The position numbers and the translations under genes were made by a program. The notes below the pieces were generated by a model, which saw only the letters and a program-made list of their open reading frames with translations, was not told where the DNA came from and searched no databases. 64,000 nucleotides of DNA from Pseudomonas sp. TCU-HL1 (GTDB lineage: Bacteria > Pseudomonadota > Gammaproteobacteria > Pseudomonadales > Pseudomonadaceae), in NCBI RefSeq assembly GCF_001708505.1, contig NZ_CP015992.1, positions 930,001-994,000 of the forward strand, in the 5' to 3' direction. Position 1 is the stretch's first letter. Each line of letters starts with the position of its first letter. This document shows positions 36,192 through 43,673 of this stretch, piece after piece.

Positions 36192-37046
36192 ATGAACAGG
36201 CTGACAATAACAATGAAATGGAAAATACACGGCACAGCAGCGGTTCTGGCAATGTTGAGCATGGGGCCGGCATCCGCCCTCGAGTGGATGAACAACAGCG
36301 TCGGCTTCCGCTACGGACGGGAATTCACCAACCCGAAGAACCCAGCCTCCATATCCAAGCGGATCTACAGCTTCACCCACGCCGATGGATACCGCTATGG
36401 CAGCAACTTCCTCAATCTCGACGTGCTCCTGTCCGATAGCAACGACCCACGAAAGGGCACCGATCATGGCAGTAGCGAGGTCTATGCTGTCTATCGGCAC
36501 CAGCTGTGGTCCTCGCGTGTGTTCGACCTGCCCCAGGGCTCGGGCCTTATCAAGGACTACGCACTGACCTTGGGCTTCGATGCCAACCGGAACAACAACC
36601 GAGCTTCCTCGAACAAGCGCGCCATCGTGTTCGGTCCCACATTGAAGTTCAACACCGTCGGCGTGCTGGACTTCAGCCTGCTGTACTACCGCGAACACAA
36701 TCAGACCGGTATCCCCGGAGCCCGCCACGAGGAACTGACGTTCGACGGTACCTACAACCTCAACCTGACGTGGCTGCGACCTTTCCAGGTCGGCAATCAT
36801 GCGGCCAAGTTCCAGGGTTTCATCAACCACATCGGTGAGAAAGGCAAGGATTACAACGACAACGACACTGCTGCCGATACCTTGATGCGTACCTCGCTGT
36901 TGTTCGCGGCCCGCCCGGGCAAGAACGTCAAGCCCAATGCCTGGTTCGGCGTGGGCTACGAGTACTGGCACAACAAGTTCGGCGTCGATGGTGGGCGAGG
37001 CAGCCGAACGTCAACCCCTACGATCAACATGGAAATCACCTTTTGA
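36192..37046 (+). CDS. Tsx-like nucleoside-channel outer-membrane protein
   Basis: 284 residues (263 after the signal peptide). A signal peptide (about residues 8-29, ending ASA-LEW) and alternating beta strands with aromatic girdles end in the typical C-terminal Phe (ITF), all signs of an outer-membrane beta-barrel. The pattern WMNNSVGFRYG...NFLNLDVLLSDSNDP and C-terminal YEYWHNKFG resembles the Tsx/OmpK channel family for nucleosides and bases. A second ATG lies at 36213 (MKWKIHG), which would give a standard signal peptide; neither start has a strong ribosome binding site. It is the last gene of the array and probably the entry pore for its substrate. Confidence 0.75.
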   Translation: MNRLTITMKWKIHGTAAVLAMLSMGPASALEWMNNSVGFRYGREFTNPKNPASISKRIYSFTHADGYRYGSNFLNLDVLLSDSNDPRKGTDHGSSEVYAVYRHQLWSSRVFDLPQGSGLIKDYALTLGFDANRNNNRASSNKRAIVFGPTLKFNTVGVLDFSLLYYREHNQTGIPGARHEELTFDGTYNLNLTWLRPFQVGNHAAKFQGFINHIGEKGKDYNDNDTAADTLMRTSLLFAARPGKNVKPNAWFGVGYEYWHNKFGVDGGRGSRTSTPTINMEITF

Positions 37047-37052
37047 GTGATT

Positions 37053-37082
37053 CGCCTTCAGCGCCCATGGGCGTTGAAGGCG
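37053..37082. terminator. Bidirectional hairpin terminator
   Basis: CGCCTTCAGCGCCC and GGGCGTTGAAGGCG form a 14-bp stem (one G-U pair) around AT. It ends the Tsx-like gene and lies before the convergent EEP gene. Confidence 0.8.
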
Positions 37083-37220
37083 CTTTCATCGTCGGTCCAT
37101 GGCGTCGATTAAAAAAACAGGCACCCGATCAATGTCGCCCCACCTCCGGGTGCGCGGCGACCCTGGCCGGACTACGTGAGTCATAACGACCTCTGCCCGA
37201 ACGGCCAGGGGCGAACGGCT

Positions 37221-38306
37221 TCAATGCCCCGAAGGCAAAAAGAACCTCGCCGTCAGCGGCAGGTGATCGGAGATGCGCAGTGTATCGCTCTGCCGCACGC
37301 GCGCCTCGATGCGCGTCAGGCTGGGGCTGTGGAACACGTAGTCCAGGGTTCGGTCAGGGCCTTTCACCCGCGGGTCGTTGGGGTAGTGGGTGAACCACTG
37401 CGCCTGCTGCGCACCGCTGGCTTCCTCGACGCTGGGAATCATCGGGTACTGGCTCCAGAGCGCTTTCAGCTCGCTGTCGCGGACATAGGGACGGCGCAGG
37501 GCTTCCGGTAGGCGTTCGTACTGGCCGGGTGGCAGTTGGTTGAGGTCGCCGGCCAGCACCCAGGGCACGCTTTCGGCCTCAAGCTGATCGAGCAGGCCGC
37601 GTGTCATGGCGACCTGTCGCTGGAGGGTTTCCGGCGTATCGGTCAGGACATCCAGATGGGTGTTGATGGCTGCCAGGCGACCGCCACCGCGAATCGGCAG
37701 GTAGCTCACCAGCAGGGCGTGCCTCTTGTCGAACTGGCGGCTGAGCGGGTCGTTGTCCGCAAGGGGGAGTTGCACGCGCTCGGCGCGCTCGATGCGGAAG
37801 CGGCTGAGGGTGGCGAGCTTCATGCCGACGCTGCCGAAAATGTGGGGCTGGGGCACGAAGGCAGCCTTCCAGTAGAAGGCCTGGCTGGCACAGGGATAAA
37901 GGTCGGTCAGGCGCTCCTGGAGCAGCGCCAACTGGTCCTGGTAGTCGGTGGCGCGGGCGCCTTCGTGCAGCTCCTGGAGGTTGATGATATCCGGCTGTTC
38001 TTCGCGTATCACCCGCACGACCTCGTCCAGGCTGTAGGCCAGGTCTTCTGCCGTGGGGCGCTCGTCGGGGCCTTCGCCGTCGGGCAGGTCGTAATAGAAG
38101 ACGTAACGCTTGCCGGCCAGGTACTGCAGGTTCCAGGTCATCACCTTGAGCGCCTGGCCCGGCTGCAATTGTGGCGCTTCGGCCTGACAGGCGAGGGCGG
38201 CCGGTTCGCGGGCAGCGGGGTGCCAGGTCAGTGCGTAGATCAGGGCGATCAGGCCAACGGCGAGGACTGACAGGCTGAGCAGGGCGAAACGCAGGACTCG
38301 GGGCAT
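37221..38306 (-). CDS. Endonuclease/exonuclease/phosphatase-family protein
   Basis: 361 residues from ATG 38306, which begins an N-terminal hydrophobic anchor (VLRFALLSLSVLAVGLIALIYAL). The EEP catalytic set is complete: Asn in MTWNLQYL, Glu in INLQELHEG, His in INTHLDVL, Asp/Asn in GDLNQLP, Asp in TLDYVFHS and the final SDHLPL. The anchor suggests a periplasmic nuclease or phosphodiesterase/sphingomyelinase-like enzyme; substrate unknown. An upstream in-frame ATG (38345) is possible. It is convergent with the Tsx-like gene and divergent from the CDGSH gene. Confidence 0.83.
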   Translation of the reverse strand: MPRVLRFALLSLSVLAVGLIALIYALTWHPAAREPAALACQAEAPQLQPGQALKVMTWNLQYLAGKRYVFYYDLPDGEGPDERPTAEDLAYSLDEVVRVIREEQPDIINLQELHEGARATDYQDQLALLQERLTDLYPCASQAFYWKAAFVPQPHIFGSVGMKLATLSRFRIERAERVQLPLADNDPLSRQFDKRHALLVSYLPIRGGGRLAAINTHLDVLTDTPETLQRQVAMTRGLLDQLEAESVPWVLAGDLNQLPPGQYERLPEALRRPYVRDSELKALWSQYPMIPSVEEASGAQQAQWFTHYPNDPRVKGPDRTLDYVFHSPSLTRIEARVRQSDTLRISDHLPLTARFFLPSGH

Positions 38307-38394
38307 CGGCAAAGGCAGGGAACTATGCTGGAAGAGGGCGAGCATACCCGAGCGGCCGCTGCGGCCCAAGACAGGCACACCCGGGAGGCATACC

Positions 38395-38643
38395 GTGACC
38401 AGTGAAGCGATAATCGCCCAGAAGGGCCCCTACGACGTGGAGGTGTTGGCCGGCCAGGATTACTTCTGGTGCCGTTGCGGTCGCAGCCAGCAGCAACCCT
38501 TCTGCGATGGGTCGCACAAGGGCACCGGCCTGGTTCCACTGAAGTTTCATGCAGAGGTCAGCGAAACTCTGTATTTCTGTGGCTGCAAACATAGTCATAC
38601 GCCACCGCTCTGCGATGGCACTCATCACCAATTGCCCGACTGA
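38395..38643 (+). CDS. CDGSH iron-sulfur protein, two motifs
   Basis: 82 residues with two CDGSH-type modules: CRCGRSQQQPFCDGSH (residues 26-41) and CGCKHSHTPPLCDGTHH (62-78). Each CxCx(6-10)CDGxH set binds a 2Fe-2S cluster with three Cys and one His ligand. Small double-CDGSH proteins are redox or Fe-S proteins of unclear role. The GTG start is five bases from GGGAGG. Confidence 0.9.
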   Translation: MTSEAIIAQKGPYDVEVLAGQDYFWCRCGRSQQQPFCDGSHKGTGLVPLKFHAEVSETLYFCGCKHSHTPPLCDGTHHQLPD

Positions 38644-38656
38644 TCCAGGAGCCAGC

Positions 38657-38936
38657 ATGCCGCTGGGTGCAGTCCTCTGGTCATTGCTGGCTGCACTTGC
38701 TCGCCCCGTGCCTTGTGCTTGGCTCGTCCTATTTCAAACCCTTCAATTCGGACAAGTCGCTGTGCAAGGTTGGTGTCAGCAGCGAGGGGCAATTGCTGGA
38801 AATGCTGCGCCGAAAGCGCTTGCAACAGCGGCCCCTGCAGGCCCAGCGCCACGCCATCGCGCAAGCGCTGGACCAGATGATCGACGAGGGCTGGGTGCTG
38901 GACGCCGCGCGGCGTTATCGCCCCGGCGCTCAGTGA
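38657..38936 (+). pseudogene. Small secreted protein with a probable +1 frameshift near the signal peptide
   Basis: AGGAG lies five bases before ATG 38657, giving a signal-peptide-like start (MPLGAVLWSLLAALA), but this frame then loses protein-like character. The frame one base further (in-frame with 38667) continues as a good hydrophobic end LAPCLVLGSSYF and 60 hydrophilic residues (KPFNSDKSLCKVGVSSEGQLLEMLRRKRLQQ...). The only start in that frame, GTG 38667, has no ribosome binding site. The simplest reading is one inserted base near 38695-38705, real or a sequencing error. The protein family is not recognised. Ends 7 bp inside the convergent VOC gene. Confidence 0.5.
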
Positions 38937-39367
38937 GCGTGGGGCTCGACGTAGAGCTCGTAACTCTGGTCCAGCGTCATGTCCCAGAAGGCTGCTTCGA
39001 TCTTGTGGCCATCCAGGTCGCGAATGAAGCAACCGTAATAGGGCTCGCCGTATTCCAGTCGCGGGCCGGGCTCGCCATCGCCCTGGCCGCCGGCATCCAG
39101 CGCCGCCTCGAAGAAGGCGAGCACCGCGTCCTTGCTGGCTGCGAAGAAGCCGATGTGAGTGCCGTTGCCGACGCTGGCCGGGCGGCCGTCGATGGGCTTC
39201 TGCACCCAGAATTCCGGGTATTCGCGGCCGTAGGCCACGGCGCCGGGGTGTTCCATGATGCGTTTGCAGCCCAGGGTGGGCAGGACCTTGTCGTAGAAGG
39301 CGACGGCGCGCTCGAAGTCGTTGGTGCCCAATGAGATGTGGGACAGGATGCTGGGGTTCTCAGCCAT
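38930..39367 (-). CDS. VOC / glyoxalase-fold protein
   Basis: 145 residues, two beta-alpha-beta-beta-beta modules of the vicinal oxygen chelate superfamily: LSHISLGTNDFERAVAFYDKVLPTLG (strand with His) and GCFIRDLDGHKIEAAFWD (Glu ligand). The substrate is not readable; relatives are lactoylglutathione-lyase-like or dioxygenase-like. The start ATG 39367 has AGGAGGACTCCCC-type upstream. Its stop region overlaps the preceding convergent ORF by seven bases. Confidence 0.86.
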   Translation of the reverse strand: MAENPSILSHISLGTNDFERAVAFYDKVLPTLGCKRIMEHPGAVAYGREYPEFWVQKPIDGRPASVGNGTHIGFFAASKDAVLAFFEAALDAGGQGDGEPGPRLEYGEPYYGCFIRDLDGHKIEAAFWDMTLDQSYELYVEPHAH

Positions 39368-39470
39368 GGGGAGTCCTCCTTGAGTGACCCAAATAGCCTA
39401 GCAGCCTGCCGGAAAACCACTGCCCCTCCTTTCCATGGGGAGGTTCCAGGAGGTTACCCGTGGCCGCGCA

Positions 39471-40133
39471 TCACTGCTCGGTTTCCCGCTCCGTGACCAG
39501 GGTGAACATCCGGTACAGGGCAATGCTGACGAACAGCTGGAAGAAGCTGTTGACGCTCTCCAGCACCACGGTGCCCACCGGGTCGGGGTTTTCACCCAGT
39601 TCGCGGTAGGCGAACCAGTCCACCAGCCAGATCGGGCCCATCACCAGCAGTACGCAGGCCAGAATGGTCCAGAAATGTCCCCGGGTCAGCGCGAAGCTTT
39701 CCTTGACGGCATCCAGCGGCGACTTGCCCTCCAGTACCAGCATGTATTCGGCGAAGGCCAGTTTGATCATCACGTAGAGGCCAGGAAGGATCAGCATCCA
39801 GGCACCGACCATGATCAGCAGGGTGCTGATAGCGGCCAGCACGGCGAAGGAGGGCCAGCGGAACAAGGCCATCTCCAGTACCTGCCTGGGCTTGAGGCGG
39901 ACGCTGTGGCTGCGGCTGTCGACGAAAATGATCAGCGCGCCGACGTAGACGGGATAGAACAGCATGCTGACGACGATGGATGGCCCCTGGGATTTGTCCG
40001 GGCCGAGCCAAGCGATCAGGCCCTGTTGGGAAATGGCCTCGATCAGGATCGCCGGCAGGCAGAGCAAGGCGATTTCGCCGGCGTTGCGGGAGAAGAAGTA
40101 CCAGGAGGCGCGCAGCAGCTCGAATGGATTCAT
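39471..40133 (-). CDS. YciC-family membrane protein
   Basis: 220-residue inner-membrane protein with about six hydrophobic segments, matching the YciC/UPF0259 family in layout: MNPFELLRASWYFFSRNAGEIALLCLP start, GPSIVVSMLFYPVYVGALI, and WTILACVLLVMGPIWLVDWF. Function unknown. It lies downstream of the periplasmic-binding-protein gene on the same strand, separated by a GGGCAG...CTGCCC hairpin at 40157-40174. Confidence 0.78.
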   Translation of the reverse strand: MNPFELLRASWYFFSRNAGEIALLCLPAILIEAISQQGLIAWLGPDKSQGPSIVVSMLFYPVYVGALIIFVDSRSHSVRLKPRQVLEMALFRWPSFAVLAAISTLLIMVGAWMLILPGLYVMIKLAFAEYMLVLEGKSPLDAVKESFALTRGHFWTILACVLLVMGPIWLVDWFAYRELGENPDPVGTVVLESVNSFFQLFVSIALYRMFTLVTERETEQ

Positions 40134-40209
40134 CAGCGGGCATTCACATCTTCAGGGCAGTCAGTCCTGCCCACTTTAGCCCAAGCCGGGGCCGCCTCCA
40201 AAGGCCACC

Positions 40210-40332
40210 TCAGACGGAACGATAGTGCAGGACCCGATTCGGCAGCGTTGGCAGCAGGCGCGCGAGATCGGAGGTAGCCACCTCCAGCGTGTGCTCCGGC
40301 GGGCCGGGGGAATAGATCAGGTAGTCGCTCAG
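40210..40332 (-). CDS. Possible 40-residue ORF with a CTG start coupled to the upstream gene
   Basis: The binding-protein gene ends in TGA at 40329-40331, and CTG at 40330-40332 overlaps it as CTGA, in the same geometry as an ATGA overlap. From CTG the frame encodes 40 residues (SDYLIYSPGPPEHTLEVATS... to ...VLHYRSV, stop TGA) with good codon use. No ATG, GTG or TTG exists in the frame after the previous stop. It could be a peptide with a rare CTG start, or the C-terminal remnant of a decayed gene. The hairpin GGGCAG...CTGCCC follows it, like a terminator. Confidence 0.35.
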   Translation of the reverse strand: MSDYLIYSPGPPEHTLEVATSDLARLLPTLPNRVLHYRSV

Positions 40333-41054
40333 GGTGGGCTGAGGTCATCGAGTCCAGCCTCGTGCAGGACCTCCTGCTCGATCTCCCGCAAGCGGCCTGT
40401 CTGCGCCATGTGCTGCAGCACCTCCTCCAGGCGCGGCGCCAGATCGCGGTGACGCGGGTTGAGGTAGTGGTGCATGGAGAAGCGTTCCAGCACCGGGTGC
40501 AGGGGCTGGATACCGCGCATGCCTCTCTGGCGCAGGATGCACATGCCCGAGTAGTAATCTTCCACGTGCACGTCCACGCGTCCGCCGGCCAGCTTGCGCA
40601 TGCCATTCTCCACCCCGTTTGAAGGCGACAGGCGAACGCCCTTCAGGCGCAGCTCCAAGGCCGCCTTGCCGCGCTCGAAGCCCACCAGATAGGGCTTGAG
40701 GCTGGACCAGCCGCGTAGCGCCAGCGGGCGGTTGGCGAAGGCCACCGCGTACGACTCGAACAGGGGCGTGCGAATCAGCAGCAGGTCGCTGCGCTGTTCG
40801 GCGATCAGGCTGGTGCGGCACAACTCGCCGTCGTTCATCCCGCGCTCGGCGTATTGCAGGGCGCGGGCAGCCGGCGCGGCGCGGGTTTCGATGCCGATAC
40901 CCAGTTCGCCATAGGCTTCCACCAGGATGCGCTGGCAGATCCGGAACAGTGGCAGGCCCTGGTCGGGAAAGGCGCTGAACACCAGGCGTGCCTCGGACTG
41001 GCAGGGGGCGGAAAGCAGCAGCAGGGCAAGCAGGCAACATCCGTGAGCGCGCAT
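40329..41054 (-). CDS. Periplasmic solute-binding-like protein (SBP family 3 fold)
   Basis: 241 residues. The signal peptide MRAHGCCLLALLLLSAPCQSEA (cleavage near 22) leads to a bacterial extracellular solute-binding (family 3, amino-acid-type) fold: RICQRILVEAYGELGIGIETRAAPAARALQYAERGMNDGEL, then VGFERGKAALELRLKGVR and DVHVEDYYSGM. Proteins of this short type often are orphan receptors, not ABC partners; no transporter gene is adjacent. ATG 41054 begins the signal peptide. Confidence 0.78.
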   Translation of the reverse strand: MRAHGCCLLALLLLSAPCQSEARLVFSAFPDQGLPLFRICQRILVEAYGELGIGIETRAAPAARALQYAERGMNDGELCRTSLIAEQRSDLLLIRTPLFESYAVAFANRPLALRGWSSLKPYLVGFERGKAALELRLKGVRLSPSNGVENGMRKLAGGRVDVHVEDYYSGMCILRQRGMRGIQPLHPVLERFSMHHYLNPRHRDLAPRLEEVLQHMAQTGRLREIEQEVLHEAGLDDLSPP

Positions 41055-41216
41055 TGCACATTCGTCTGGGGCACGGTCTGCGCTGGAGTGACTGCCAGAC
41101 GGCGCCGCCTGCCATGGCGGGCGCCTTGCTCCCTGCAACAGACCTATACGGTGGGTCTCGGCGTCTTCCCCGTTCTGAATGCTCGCGGGGTTAGCTGGAA
41201 CTATAGACGCCCGTGG

Positions 41217-41783
41217 TCAGAGCGTTGACCAGGCGGCCAGCAGTTCGTCTGCCAGCAGCACCTGGGCATATTCGCCCTGCAGGTTGGCCATGGCCATGTC
41301 ATGCACCTCTTCGGCGCTGCGCGGCCGGCCGGCAAAGTCAGCCTTGGCGAAGGTGTAGCAGGCATCCGCCACGACCCGCGTGACGAAGCCCAGGTTGCCG
41401 GCGCTGCGCGCCGTGGCTTCCACGGAGTTTTCACTGGCCACGCCGACGATCACCACTGAGGCGATGTCGCGCACCCGCAGCCAGCGCTCCAGGCCGCTGT
41501 TGATGAAGGCATCGGGGACGTTCTTCTCCAGCACCTGCTCGCCTTCCCGTGGCGCGAGTTCCGGCTGGAACAGGGCGCCGGGCTGGCCGGGGGCGAACAC
41601 CGAATCCGGCTCGCGGGAGATGTGGCGGATATGCACCAACGGCCAGCGGGCCTGGCGCCAGTGGTCGAGGAGGACGCCGATACGGCGCTCGGCGTCGGGG
41701 TTGTTGCGCGGCCGGTCCAGGCGCTGGATGCCTTGCTGCTGATCGATGATCAGCAGGGCACCCGGTGCGTTCTGCAAGGTCAT
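41217..41783 (-). CDS. Isochorismatase-fold hydrolase with Ser in place of catalytic Cys
   Basis: 188 residues, isochorismatase-like fold. Asp14 (LLIIDQQQG) and Lys87 (LEKNVPDAF) of the family triad are present. The position of the nucleophile, normally Cys in GxxTxxCVxxT, reads GVASENSVEATARSA with Ser120. Isochorismatases proper such as PhzD work without the Cys, while nicotinamidases and ureidases need it. So hydrolysis of an amide is unlikely; a vinyl-ether or other hydrolase, or a non-enzymatic role, fits better. It is divergent from the NYN-domain gene 84 bp away. Confidence 0.85.
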   Translation of the reverse strand: MTLQNAPGALLIIDQQQGIQRLDRPRNNPDAERRIGVLLDHWRQARWPLVHIRHISREPDSVFAPGQPGALFQPELAPREGEQVLEKNVPDAFINSGLERWLRVRDIASVVIVGVASENSVEATARSAGNLGFVTRVVADACYTFAKADFAGRPRSAEEVHDMAMANLQGEYAQVLLADELLAAWSTL

Positions 41784-41867
41784 ATCCACTTTCCACTCCC
41801 TGAGGCTGGCATACTGGCCGCAATCTACCCTTATCGAGTCGCCGCCAGCCAGCCGCGAGGAGCCGCG

Positions 41868-42347
41868 TTGAAGAACATCGCAGTATTCGCCGACGTGCAG
41901 AACCTCTACTACACGGTGCGCCACACTTATGGCTGCCATTTCAACTATGGCGCCTTCTGGCAGGGCATTCAGGCCGAAGGCCAGATCGTCGAAGCCAACG
42001 CCTATGCCATCGATCGTGGTGACCCGAAGCAGCAGCAGTTCCAGCAGATCCTGCGCAACCTGGGGTTCACGGTGAAGCTCAAACCCTTCATCCAGCGCAG
42101 CGACGGCTCCGCCAAGGGTGACTGGGATGTCGGCATCACCATCGACGTGCTCGACGCCGCTCCCCGCGTGGATCTGATTGTGCTGGCCTCTGGCGATGGT
42201 GACTTCGACCTGTTGCTGGAGCGGGTGGCCCAGGCCCATGGCGTGGAAACCCTGGTTTACGGCGTGCCCGGCCTGACCGCCCAATCGCTGATCCGGGCCG
42301 CCAGCCGCTATCAACCTATCGAAGGCAGCCTGTTGCTGCGCAATTGA
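41868..42347 (+). CDS. NYN-domain (LabA/DUF88) PIN-like nuclease
   Basis: 159 residues starting at TTG 41868 with GAGGAG five bases upstream. NYN/PIN-like core: IAVFADVQNLYYTVRH (Asp and Asn of site 1), KGDWDVGITIDVLDA (acidic site 2), LASGDGDFDLLLERV (Asp triad). These acidic residues bind Mg for RNA hydrolysis. Length matches LabA/DUF88 proteins. It lies 24 bp before another nuclease gene. Confidence 0.87.
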   Translation: MKNIAVFADVQNLYYTVRHTYGCHFNYGAFWQGIQAEGQIVEANAYAIDRGDPKQQQFQQILRNLGFTVKLKPFIQRSDGSAKGDWDVGITIDVLDAAPRVDLIVLASGDGDFDLLLERVAQAHGVETLVYGVPGLTAQSLIRAASRYQPIEGSLLLRN

Positions 42348-42371
42348 GCTTGCCCCAACCTGGAATCATCC

Positions 42372-42983
42372 GTGGACCCCATAGCTGTCATTGACTTCGA
42401 AACTACCGGCGTCATGCCCGGACCCGCTTGCCGCGCCACCGAGATTGGCATCGTCATCCTGGAGGGCGGGCGCATCGTCGACCGCTACCAGAGCCTGATG
42501 AACGCCGGCATCCCGGTGCCCTCCTTCATCCAGGGCCTCACCGGGATCACCACCGCCATGCTGCGTGACGCGCCGCCGGTGGCGCAGGTGATGGGCGAGG
42601 CCGCCGACTTCATTGGTGACCTGCCGCTGCTGGCGCACAACGCGTCCTTCGACCAGAAGTTCTGGGATTTCGAACTGGCCCGCATCGGGCGCTCCCGTCG
42701 CCAGCCGTTCGCCTGCTCGCTGCTGCTCGCCCGGCGCCTACTGCCGGAGGCGCCCAGCCACAAGCTCGGCAACCTCGACACGTGGGCGTGCCTGCCCAAC
42801 ACCGGCAAGGCCCACCGCGCCCTGGCCGACGCCGAGATGGCCGCCAACCTCACCCGGCACCTGGCTGGCTGCCTGCGTGACAAGCACGGGATCGGCGAGG
42901 TATCGCACAAGCTCTTCTGCAGCCTGCAGAAGGTCCCGGCGGCGAAGATTCCCGAAGCGCTCAGGCGGCATCGGGAGGGCTGA
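42372..42983 (+). CDS. DnaQ-fold 3'-5' exonuclease (RNase T / DNA pol III epsilon-like)
   Basis: 203 residues from GTG. DEDDh exonuclease motifs: VIDFETTG (Exo I, Asp8/Glu10 region), LLAHNASFDQKFWDFEL (Exo II), HRALADAEMAANL (Exo III with the His). The N-terminal 190 residues cover the complete domain. Substrate could be DNA or RNA. It forms a two-gene nuclease unit with the NYN gene. Confidence 0.88.
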   Translation: MDPIAVIDFETTGVMPGPACRATEIGIVILEGGRIVDRYQSLMNAGIPVPSFIQGLTGITTAMLRDAPPVAQVMGEAADFIGDLPLLAHNASFDQKFWDFELARIGRSRRQPFACSLLLARRLLPEAPSHKLGNLDTWACLPNTGKAHRALADAEMAANLTRHLAGCLRDKHGIGEVSHKLFCSLQKVPAAKIPEALRRHREG

Positions 42984-42990
42984 GCGCCCT

Positions 42991-43025
42991 GTAGGTTGGT
43001 CCGGGCGCAGCGAGGCCCAACCTAC
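42991..43025. repeat. GTAGG...CCTAC palindromic intergenic element, copy D (shortest)
   Basis: GTAGGTTGG ... CCCAACCTAC, a 35-base element with 9-bp perfect terminal arms and a short G/C loop, between the convergent exonuclease and Lrp genes. It is a minimal version of copy A. Confidence 0.7.
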
Positions 43026-43034
43026 ACGAGCGAA

Positions 43035-43511
43035 TCAGCCTTTTGCCGTACGAAGGGTTTCGACCTTGCCGCGCTCCTGCAGCACGTCCGGAATCCTCTG
43101 CTCGAAGGGCGTCGACAGGATCAGTGAGGTCTTGGTCGCACCGAACTTGCCGATCTGGTCGATCAGGTCCTGCAATTCCGGCATCGACGCCACGGCGGCC
43201 TTGATCAACAGGCAGGCATCGCCGGTGACGCGGTGGCAAAGGGTCAGTTGCGGGATCATCTCCAGGGCTTCCTGGGTGCGCTTGTAGTCGCGGTCGGTAA
43301 TGCGCAGCTCGATCACGCATTCGATGGGCAGGCCCACCTTCGCCAGATCCACGCTGGCGTGGTAGCCCGTGACGATACCGGCGGCTTCCAGCTTGGCCAC
43401 CCGGTCGGCCACTGCCGGGGGTGACAGGTTGACCCGGCGCGCCAGGTCGGCGAAGGATGCGCGGCCATTCTCGATAAGGGCTGCCAGCAGCAGGCGGTCG
43501 TACTTGTCCAC
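43035..43511 (-). CDS. Lrp/AsnC-family transcriptional regulator
   Basis: 158 residues from GTG 43511, which has GGAGG five bases upstream; the upstream ATG/extended frame is less likely. HTH: VDKYDRLLLAALIENGRASFADLARRVNLSPPAVADRVAKLEAAGIV. The C-terminal AsnC/RAM domain follows. It is divergent from an EamA exporter, a common arrangement where an amino-acid-sensing Lrp controls the export gene. Confidence 0.9.
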   Translation of the reverse strand: MDKYDRLLLAALIENGRASFADLARRVNLSPPAVADRVAKLEAAGIVTGYHASVDLAKVGLPIECVIELRITDRDYKRTQEALEMIPQLTLCHRVTGDACLLIKAAVASMPELQDLIDQIGKFGATKTSLILSTPFEQRIPDVLQERGKVETLRTAKG

Positions 43512-43673
43512 AGGGACCTCCGAAATCAGCATCTGTCGAATCCAAGCTGGAAACACATCAATTCAGTGGTTTCCAAGGTTTGGTTGGCGATCAAGCTGGT
43601 TTTGATCCTTATTTGCCCCTTATCGCCTTTCATAGAATAGACACCTCATTCCTGCCCGTGTCGAGTTCCGATC

